DNA of 6,530 nt from an uncultured Mesorhizobium sp. (GTDB lineage Bacteria; Pseudomonadota; Alphaproteobacteria; Rhizobiales; Rhizobiaceae), in the NCBI GenBank assembly GCA_950071955.1, contig CATMOC010000219.1:1-6530 (forward strand), in the 5' to 3' direction. The notes beneath the pieces were generated by a model, which was given only the letters and a program-made list of their open reading frames with translations, had not been told where the DNA came from and ran no database searches. Of this stretch, positions 1 through 6,530 are shown in pieces. The position numbers were made by a program, and so were the translations under genes. Each line of letters starts with the position of its first letter. Position 1 is the first letter of the stretch.

Positions 1-1
1 G

Positions 2-148
2 ATCTCGCCGCCGCCGCATCACGACATCTATTCGATCGAAGATCTGGCCCAACTCATCCACGACCTGAAGAACGCGAACCCGCGGGCGCGGATCAACGTG
101 AAGCTGGTGGCCGAGGTGGGTGTCGGCACGGTCGCGGCCGGCGTGGCG
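2..148 (+). other. gltB: GltB-derived segment (glutamate synthase large subunit fragment)
   Basis: These 49 codons read [19 protein letters not shown], then a short DLKNANP helix, then [19 protein letters not shown]. This is a highly conserved part of the synthase domain of NADPH-dependent glutamate synthase, in the FMN-binding TIM barrel that converts 2-oxoglutarate plus ammonia to glutamate. In GltB it continues with Lys-Ala and then a GYDGGTGASP loop and the cysteines of the 3Fe-4S cluster. None of these follow here; the frame switches to GlgA instead. No glutamate synthase gene belongs inside a glycogen operon, so the piece is out of place. It is either the edge of a real recombination that truncated gltB, or a chimeric join in the assembly or clone. 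The family assignment is strong; its biological reality is uncertain. Confidence 0.8.
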
Positions 149-337
149 ACGGGGCTCCAGTTCTCGCCGATCGATGCATCATCCCTCTTGCGGGCGATCG
201 AACGGGCGATTTTCCTCCATCGCGATCCGGGGGTGTGGACGTCGATGCAAAAGCAAGGGATGAAGGCGGACGTCTCCTGGGACCGCAGCGCCGGGCGTTA
301 CGCGAGCCTCTACGAGACGCTCATTTCAGAAGAGTGA
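2..337 (+). CDS. glgA: Glycogen synthase C-terminus in a chimeric frame (5' end off-window)
   Basis: The frame is open from the first bases and stops with TGA at 335-337. From about 149 onward its 62 residues match the C-terminal end of bacterial glycogen synthase (ADP-glucose glucosyltransferase, GT5): TGLQFSP, then a helix ending in a [13 protein letters not shown] segment, [16 protein letters not shown] and a final Tyr-rich ASLYETL. In the family this is the last helical part of the second Rossmann domain, which folds back on the first. It lacks the catalytic residues, which would lie upstream. pgm follows 3 bases after the stop, the expected glycogen operon order, which supports the glgA call. 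The odd point is that the 49 codons before 149 belong to glutamate synthase (GltB), not GlgA. The GlgA part is certain by family resemblance; whether this gene exists in the genome in this form is open. Confidence 0.85.
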   Translation: MSPPPHHDIYSIEDLAQLIHDLKNANPRARINVKLVAEVGVGTVAAGVATGLQFSPIDASSLLRAIERAIFLHRDPGVWTSMQKQGMKADVSWDRSAGRYASLYETLISEE

Positions 338-1969
<1,632 letters not shown>

Positions 1970-1974
1970 GCGCC

Positions 1975-3972
1975 ATGGCCGACCCGTTGACCGACGGACG
2001 CGGAGCGGTAGCCGAGGCAGGCGGCGTACGTTTTTCAACCTGGTCGAGCTGCGCCGAGCGCATGTGGGTCTGCCTCTTCGACGAAAGCGGCGACCGCGAG
2101 ACGCAACGCATCGAGATGCGGCGCGCCGAACACGGGGTGTTCGAGGCTTTTGTCGACGGCATCGGCCCCGGCGCGCGATACGGCTTGCGGACGGACGGCC
2201 GCTATGATCCCGAAAACGGCTTCTGGCACGATCCCGACAAGCTCCTGATGGATCCCTATGCGCTGGAAATCGACCGGCCCTACAGGCTCGATCCGCGCCT
2301 TTGTGCGAGAAGGGGGCAGGGCGGCGACACCGCCGGGCTCATGCCCAAGGCCACGGTTCCCGAACCCATGGCTCCCCTGGCCAGGACAGCCCCGCTGTTC
2401 CGCAACGGCGGGCTGATCTACGAGGCGTCGGTGCGCGGCCTGACCATGCTCCATCCGGACATCCCGCCGGAAATCCGTGGCACCGTCGCAGCCCTCGGTC
2501 ATCCGGTGATCGTCGAACACCTGAAGAAGCTCGGCGTCGACGCGATCGAGCTGATGCCGGTCACGGCCTGGATAGACGACCTCCATCTCCCCGCCCTCGG
2601 CCTCTCCAACGTCTGGGGCTACAACCCGGTCTCCCTGATGGCGCTCGATCCGAGGCTGGCGCCCGGCGGCGTAGCCGAGCTTCGGCGCGCGGTGAAGACG
2701 CTGCGCGAGGCCGGCATCGGCGTCATCCTCGATCTCGTCTTCAACCACACCGGCGAGAGCGACGTGAAAGGGCCGACGCTCTGTTTCCGCGGCCTCGACA
2801 ACCTCGCCTACTACCGGCACCTGCCCGGCGATCCGGTCGTGCTTGCCAACGACACCGGCTGCGGAAACACGATCGCGACCCAGCATCCGGAAGTGCACCG
2901 GATGATCCTCGACACGCTGCGGCACTTCGTGACGAACTGCGGCGTCGACGGCTTCCGCTTCGACCTCGCCCCGGTCCTCGGACGCGACCACCAGGGCTTC
3001 GATCCCGCGGCCTTGTTCTTCCGCGAGATCGAGCAGGACGCGGTGCTGTCGGACCGGGTGCTGATCGCGGAACCGTGGGACATCGGCCCGGGCGGCTACC
3101 ACCTCGGCAATTTTCCTTCGCATTTCCTGGAGTGGAACGACCGGTTCCGCGACGACGTCAGGCGCTTCTGGCGCGGCGACGAGGCGACGCTGCCCGCCCT
3201 CGCGACCCGGCTGGCGGGATCGTCGGACGTCTTCGGGCGCAACGGTCACGGCTACACGCGCAGCGTCAACTTCATCGCCGCGCATGACGGCATGACGCTC
3301 GCCGACCTCACTGCCTACGAGCACAAGCACAACGAGGCCAATGGCGAACAAAACCGCGACGGGCATGACGAGAACCTGTCGTGGAACAACGGCGTGGAAG
3401 GCGAGACCCGCGACGAAAAGGTGATCGCGGCGCGGGAGCGCGACGTTCGCGCGCTGCTCGCCACGCTGTTCATGTCGCGCGGGACCATCATGCTCACCGC
3501 CGGCGACGAGTTTGGGCGGACCCAGAAGGGCAACAACAACGCCTATGCCCAGGACAACGGCAACACCTGGCTGGACTGGAAGAACTGCAACCGCGACCTG
3601 GCGGCCTACGCCGCCGCCCTTGCGGGATTCCGCAAGAGGTCGCAGGTTTTGCACGAAACCGGCCTTCTTGCCGGCAAGCGCATCGAAGGTGCTTCGCACC
3701 CCGACGTGGAATGGCTGGACCCGCTGGGAAGGCCCATGGAGGAAGGGAGCTGGAACGACGCGCGGAACCGTCGCCTGACGATGCTGCTTTCGGCCGGGGA
3801 GGGGGAACGCGTCGCGGTGCTCGTCAACGGCGACAGGCGCCAGACCGTCTTCAACTTGCCCGCCGCGAACTGGCGGACCGTCGCCGCATCGCGGGGACAG
3901 GAACTGCGTCTTGAGGAAGAGGCAGTCGCAATCGTGCCCGGCCGTTCCGTGATGGTTCTGGCCGAGCGCTGA
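1975..3972 (+). CDS. glgX: Glycogen debranching enzyme GlgX (GH13)
   Basis: A 665-residue alpha-1,6-glucosidase of the isoamylase-like GH13 group. It removes the short branches that glycogen phosphorylase leaves on the limit dextrin. Roughly residues 10-100 form a CBM48-type N-terminal domain ending in YGLRTDGRYDP and the GFWHDPDKLLMDPYA signature. The catalytic barrel follows: region I DLVFNHT (253-259), nucleophile Asp330 in DGFRFDLA, acid/base Glu366 in IAEPWD, and transition-state Asp438 in AAHDGMT. DEFGRTQKGNNN and YAQDN lie after the barrel core, as in GlgX and TreX, and a beta-rich C-terminal domain closes the chain. The length is close to E. coli GlgX (657 aa). The ATG is 5 bases after the pgm stop with no clear Shine-Dalgarno sequence, so translation is probably coupled to pgm. 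The gene converges on the DUF4112 gene with only 10 bases between stops. Confidence 0.97.
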   Translation: MADPLTDGRGAVAEAGGVRFSTWSSCAERMWVCLFDESGDRETQRIEMRRAEHGVFEAFVDGIGPGARYGLRTDGRYDPENGFWHDPDKLLMDPYALEIDRPYRLDPRLCARRGQGGDTAGLMPKATVPEPMAPLARTAPLFRNGGLIYEASVRGLTMLHPDIPPEIRGTVAALGHPVIVEHLKKLGVDAIELMPVTAWIDDLHLPALGLSNVWGYNPVSLMALDPRLAPGGVAELRRAVKTLREAGIGVILDLVFNHTGESDVKGPTLCFRGLDNLAYYRHLPGDPVVLANDTGCGNTIATQHPEVHRMILDTLRHFVTNCGVDGFRFDLAPVLGRDHQGFDPAALFFREIEQDAVLSDRVLIAEPWDIGPGGYHLGNFPSHFLEWNDRFRDDVRRFWRGDEATLPALATRLAGSSDVFGRNGHGYTRSVNFIAAHDGMTLADLTAYEHKHNEANGEQNRDGHDENLSWNNGVEGETRDEKVIAARERDVRALLATLFMSRGTIMLTAGDEFGRTQKGNNNAYAQDNGNTWLDWKNCNRDLAAYAAALAGFRKRSQVLHETGLLAGKRIEGASHPDVEWLDPLGRPMEEGSWNDARNRRLTMLLSAGEGERVAVLVNGDRRQTVFNLPAANWRTVAASRGQELRLEEEAVAIVPGRSVMVLAER

Positions 3973-3982
3973 CCTGGGAGGT

Positions 3983-4342
3983 TCAGCCGCGCGCGCTTTC
4001 CAGATGCCGCTGGAGCATTCGTACGTTGCGGTTGTTTGCCTTGTAGAACACGTCGAAGACGGAACCGAGGATCGGTACGCTGCCGACGACCGTGTCGAGC
4101 GCCACGTTCGCGATCATCCGTCCCACGACGTGCGACGGCGCGCCGATCCGTACCGCGTGGTAGACGATGTGGGCCGACACGAGGCCCGAGGCGACGTCGC
4201 CGACGCCGGGGAGAAGCCCGGCGACGGCGTCGAGACCGAAGCGAATGCCGGTACCCGGAATCCGCCAGCGCGAATCGAGGTTGCGGGCGAGGTCGCCGAG
4301 TTCCGCGATGCGCCGGTCGACGTCGGATGCCGGTATGGCCAT
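3983..4342 (-). CDS. DUF4112 family protein, probably membrane-associated
   Basis: A 119-residue protein matching the DUF4112 family by eye: LDSRWRIPGTGIRFGLDAV near residues 22-40, GLLPGVGDV (42-50), a hydrophobic run to about 63, GAPSHVVGRMIANVALD (67-83), VPILGSVFDVFYKANNRN (89-106), and a basic tail. Two hydrophobic stretches (about 37-63 and 76-100) suggest membrane association, though glycines and prolines make classical helices uncertain. Both carry the same spacing, LD-x3-G-x2-P-x2-G (Asp38 and Asp83), so the protein looks like an internal duplication. The ATG at 4342 overlaps the stop of the upstream DUF982 gene in a TGATG, with no clear ribosome-binding site of its own, so its translation is likely coupled. 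A longer reading of this frame, running upstream antiparallel to no other gene but through DUF982 in another frame, is a shadow. The biochemical function of the family is unknown to me. Confidence 0.9.
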   Translation of the reverse strand: MAIPASDVDRRIAELGDLARNLDSRWRIPGTGIRFGLDAVAGLLPGVGDVASGLVSAHIVYHAVRIGAPSHVVGRMIANVALDTVVGSVPILGSVFDVFYKANNRNVRMLQRHLESARG

Positions 4343-4587
4343 CAATCGGCGACCAGCGCGATGCGGGATTCCGTCGCCGCGTATAGGAACATGCGCCGCG
4401 CGATGTGGACGGACGCCTTGCCCTCTCCGGCGGCACGGCACGCCTCGCGCGCCGCGAAATACCACTTGCCCCTCAGGGGCGGCCACCGGTTTTCCAGTGT
4501 CTCTGCGGCTTCGATCGCCGTTCGCAGTTCCATGAGGCGCGCGGGCGTTCCCAGGACGATGCGGACGGGTTCGTGGAAATGGTCCAT
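4342..4587 (-). CDS. DUF982 domain protein
   Basis: An 81-residue protein with the DUF982 pattern: an N-terminal beta strand (PVRIVLG), a helix (RTAIEAAETL), the LENRWPPLRG turn at 32-40 that is the family hallmark, then helices AAREACRAAGEGKAS and ARRMFLYAATESRI. Family members are about 80-100 aa, often in many copies in rhizobial genomes, and have no established function that I know of. The ATG at 4587 is chosen over upstream in-frame codons because an AGGAG Shine-Dalgarno sequence (4592-4596) sits 4 bases before it and homology begins there. It is the first gene of a two-gene operon; its TGA overlaps the ATG of the DUF4112 gene. An EcfG-type stress promoter lies 36-60 bases upstream of the start. 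It is soluble, with no signal peptide. Confidence 0.85.
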   Translation of the reverse strand: MDHFHEPVRIVLGTPARLMELRTAIEAAETLENRWPPLRGKWYFAAREACRAAGEGKASVHIARRMFLYAATESRIALVAD

Positions 4588-4591
4588 GCTG

Positions 4592-4596
4592 CTCCT
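4592..4596 (-). promoter_or_regulatory. Ribosome-binding site of the DUF982 gene
   Basis: On the minus strand the sequence AGGAG stands 4 bases before the ATG at 4587. It decides the start among several in-frame candidates, and it is the only clear Shine-Dalgarno sequence in this two-gene operon. Confidence 0.75.
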
Positions 4597-4622
4597 GCCG
4601 GGATGCAATGTGGCAGCGCAGC

Positions 4623-4647
4623 AACGGCCGACGGCCTGAAATGTTCC
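4623..4647 (-). promoter_or_regulatory. Predicted EcfG (general stress sigma) promoter of the DUF982-DUF4112 operon
   Basis: The minus strand has GGAAC (4647-4643), exactly 16 bases, then CGTT (4626-4623). This fits the published alphaproteobacterial EcfG/RpoE2 consensus GGAAC-N16-17-CGTT without a mismatch. Transcription would begin roughly 6-8 bases downstream, near 4615-4617, giving a leader of about 28-30 bases that contains the AGGAG site of the DUF982 gene. The site lies between the stop of the ligase-crotonase gene (4710) and the DUF982 start, where a promoter is expected. The motif is short, so chance occurrence cannot be excluded, but the combination of exact match, orientation and position is good. 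It predicts induction by starvation, osmotic, heat or stationary-phase stress through PhyR-NepR-EcfG. Confidence 0.7.
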
Positions 4648-4709
4648 ATGGCGCAGGAAACATCGGCCGGGACGAGGGCCGCCGGGACATAGCGCTTCTG
4701 CCGTTCCCG

Positions 4710-6530
4710 TCAGCGATCCCCGTACTCGGGCTCCCGCTTCGCCTTGAACGCGGCAAGGCCCTCGGCCAGGTCTCGGCCCTCGACATGGCGCGCAAAGTGT
4801 TCGATCTCGGCGCGCAGCCGACGCCGGCGCTCGTCGCTCCTTTTCGGCTGCCCAGTGAGTTGCTTGACGTGCCGCAGCACTTCCGGGCTCGCGCGGCAAA
4901 TTTCGCGCGCGATCTCCTGTGCCCGCTCCATAAGCCGGTCGCCTGCCACGATCTCGGCGACCAGGCCCCATCGAGCCGCCGTCGGAGCGTCGATCAGGGA
5001 GGCAGTGTAGAAGAGCTGCGCCGCGCGCGCGCGACCGATCTTCTCTTCCAGCCGCACCGTCGCCCCTCCCGCTGGCACGATGCCGAATCTCGCGTGGCCG
5101 TCGCCCATCCTGGCATCGTCGGCGGCGATGACGATATCGCAGGCGAGCAGCAGTTCGAGCCCGCCCGCCACGGCCGTGCCGTTTGCGGCGCCGATGACCG
5201 GCACCGGCAGGTCCTCGATCATCTGGATGACGTCCTGATTGTAGCGCAGCACGTCGACGAGCTTCGTGCCGCCGGCTCTAAGCGCCGCCTCGAATTCGAT
5301 CAGGTCGCCGCCGGCACAGAAGGCCCGTCCGGATCCGGTCAGGATGACCGCCCGCAGCCCCGGCAGGCCTGCCACCCTACGAAGCCGGCGCTCCATGGAT
5401 TGCATCATCGCTTCGGAGGCGGCGTTCAGGTTCTTCGGGCGGCCGAGCGTCAGCGTAGCGATACCGTTCTCGTAATGGAGCCGCACCGGCTCCTCTGCCG
5501 CATCGCGCAACAGATAGGACTGAGGCAGCGGCTTCAGCGCGGCCTCGAGCGCCGCGATCTGCTCCGACGTGGCGTCCGAAAGTTCGATTTCGACCAGCGT
5601 GCGCTTCTGCGCGTCCATCGAAACCTCGACGAAGGCCGCGGCGTCGACGCCGCAGATGCGCTCCACCTCCAGCCGCACCTTCTCCTTGATCGCCATGTCG
5701 CGCAGGGCCGGTTTGAAAATCTTTCCGACCGCCGTCACCGGCAGGGCATCGATGACGAGCACGCTCTTTGGCCGCGCGGGCGGCTCGTGCACGGTCTTCT
5801 CCAGATGGTCCTTCAGGGCCTCGACATCGATGGCGGCGCCAGGCGCTGGCACGACGAACAGCGCCGGAACCTCGCCGGCATATTGGTCCGGCATGCCGAC
5901 GGCCGCGCTGATCTGCACGCCGGTGAACCGGTTGGCGACGTCCTCGATCGCGGCGGGATCGATGTTGTGGCCGCCGCGTACGATCAGGTCTTTCTCGCGG
6001 CCGGTCAGCACCAGCCGCTCCTGCGCCGTCATGTAGCCGACGTCGCCCGTCGTCAGCCAGCCGTCGGCGCCCAGCGTTCCGACGTTGTGTGCCGGGTCGA
6101 CATAGCCTGGAAAGACCTGCGGACCCTTGACCTGCACCAGACCGCTCTCGCCCGGTCCGCAGGTTTCGTCCTCCTTGCCAAGCCGCACGATGCGCGTCCG
6201 CGAGAACGGCGCGCGAAAGCCGACGCTGCCGGCGACCGGTTCGCCGCGGCCGGGGTTGAAGGCGATGGCGGCTGCTGTCTCCGTCATGCCGTAGGTCTCG
6301 AACAGGCGGATGCCGGTGGTCGCCTCGAAACGGCTCCCCACCGCCTCCGGCAGCACCGCGCCGCCGGTGACGGCCATGCACACGGTCGAGACGTTTGTCC
6401 CCTGCCGAAAACTGTTGGTGAGTGCCGCGATCGAGGTCGGCACCCCGCTGACAACCGTGGCGCCGAAGGCTTCGACCAAACCCCAATAGCTCTCGACGAC
6501 GGCGGCCGGCCGCAGCGCGTAGGGCGAGGG
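4710..6530 (-). CDS. Acyl-CoA synthetase fused to crotonase domain (N-terminus off-window)
   Basis: The frame is open from the right window edge to TGA at 4710-4712, giving 606 visible residues. The first part is an AMP-binding acyl-CoA ligase, which activates a carboxylic acid through an acyl-AMP to the CoA thioester. Visible motifs are the start of the core (VVSGVPTSIAAL), YGMTET (6276-6293), WLTTGD, the hinge TGREKDLIVRGGHN (5964-6005) and the catalytic Lys of VGKIFKPALR (5721-5723). The P-loop motif lies outside the window. After a tail typical of this ligase subgroup, a full crotonase domain starts near 5490: RPKNLNAAS, the oxyanion-hole motif CAGGDL (5301-5318) and GTAVAGGLELLLACD with catalytic Glu at 5154-5156. 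At the second catalytic position, 20 residues on, there is His (5094-5096) in GDGHARFG. The two domains read through with no stop or frameshift. The substrate is unknown; an acyl or aryl acid is plausible. The acid is probably processed after activation. Confidence 0.9.
   Translation of the reverse strand, partial: PSPYALRPAAVVESYWGLVEAFGATVVSGVPTSIAALTNSFRQGTNVSTVCMAVTGGAVLPEAVGSRFEATTGIRLFETYGMTETAAAIAFNPGRGEPVAGSVGFRAPFSRTRIVRLGKEDETCGPGESGLVQVKGPQVFPGYVDPAHNVGTLGADGWLTTGDVGYMTAQERLVLTGREKDLIVRGGHNIDPAAIEDVANRFTGVQISAAVGMPDQYAGEVPALFVVPAPGAAIDVEALKDHLEKTVHEPPARPKSVLVIDALPVTAVGKIFKPALRDMAIKEKVRLEVERICGVDAAAFVEVSMDAQKRTLVEIELSDATSEQIAALEAALKPLPQSYLLRDAAEEPVRLHYENGIATLTLGRPKNLNAASEAMMQSMERRLRRVAGLPGLRAVILTGSGRAFCAGGDLIEFEAALRAGGTKLVDVLRYNQDVIQMIEDLPVPVIGAANGTAVAGGLELLLACDIVIAADDARMGDGHARFGIVPAGGATVRLEEKIGRARAAQLFYTASLIDAPTAARWGLVAEIVAGDRLMERAQEIAREICRASPEVLRHVKQLTGQPKRSDERRRRLRAEIEHFARHVEGRDLAEGLAAFKAKREPEYGDR

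Larger units (their letters stand above)
4588..4709. other. Intergenic region between ligase-crotonase gene and DUF982 operon
   Basis: This 122-base stretch carries the EcfG-like promoter and the DUF982 ribosome-binding site. It also has an imperfect inverted repeat, ATGTTCC (4641-4647) with GGAAACAT (4656-4663), that includes the GGAAC box. No U-run follows any hairpin, so no intrinsic terminator for the ligase-crotonase gene is seen. No small open frame with family resemblance was recognised. Confidence 0.6.

Noticed and set aside
1..4. Window begins with GATC, as a Sau3AI clone end would
   Set aside because: The GltB-GlgA join itself (134-148) contains no GATC, so a restriction-ligation join does not explain the chimera; the first four bases may be coincidence.
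2035..3699. Long minus-strand open frame (about 554 codons) opposite glgX
   Set aside because: Same antisense shadow effect in GC-rich DNA; no domain is seen and glgX is fully supported on the plus strand.
4004..4639. Plus-strand frame of about 211 codons across the DUF982-DUF4112 region
   Set aside because: It opposes two recognised families with matching starts, overlap and Shine-Dalgarno site, and has no domain of its own.
4682..4708. Possible second GGAAC box just after the ligase-crotonase stop, and a CGGGA/TCCCG hairpin
   Set aside because: No CGTT follows the GGAAC at 16 or 17 bases. The hairpin has a 5-bp stem with a long loop and no U-run, so it is neither a promoter nor a terminator I can support.
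5377..6486. Second minus-strand frame overlapping the ligase part
   Set aside because: Very Arg/Gly-rich and with no motifs; the overlapping frame carries the complete ligase and crotonase signatures.

Overview
The window is GC-rich and reads like an alphaproteobacterial chromosome, most likely from the order Hyphomicrobiales (Mesorhizobium/Rhizobium-like). Three things point there: the gene order glgA-pgm-glgX, a DUF982 gene (a family concentrated in that order), and a promoter matching the alphaproteobacterial general-stress sigma factor EcfG. This placement is inferred from gene families; no database search was made.

Positions 1-3972 (+ strand) hold the end of a glycogen operon: the C-terminus of glycogen synthase (glgA), an intact phosphoglucomutase (pgm) and an intact glycogen debranching enzyme (glgX). 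Gaps between genes are 3 and 5 bases, so they are very probably co-transcribed. Pgm interconverts glucose-6-P and glucose-1-P, GlgA builds the glucan from ADP-glucose, and GlgX removes branches left during breakdown. The glgA frame is chimeric: its first 49 visible codons are not glycogen synthase but a conserved stretch of the glutamate synthase large subunit (GltB). The two proteins are joined in frame at about 134-148, across a short Ala-Gly-Val-Ala stretch that both appear to share. This is either a real rearrangement that breaks both genes or an assembly/cloning artefact.

Positions 3983-4587 (- strand) hold a two-gene operon: a DUF982 protein (81 aa) followed by a DUF4112 protein (119 aa), joined by a TGATG stop/start overlap. 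Just upstream is an exact GGAAC-N16-CGTT motif at the right distance for an EcfG promoter. It suggests that this pair of uncharacterised proteins belongs to the general stress response.

Positions 4710-6530 (- strand, 5' end outside the window) encode a single polypeptide: an acyl-CoA synthetase of the AMP-binding family fused to a complete C-terminal crotonase (enoyl-CoA hydratase/isomerase) domain. The crotonase keeps the first catalytic glutamate, but has histidine where the second is expected. It may activate an acid to its CoA thioester and then process it on the same chain.

No RNA genes, insertion sequences, CRISPR arrays or convincing intrinsic terminators were seen. The only intergenic stretch over 100 bases is 4588-4709, which carries the stress promoter.
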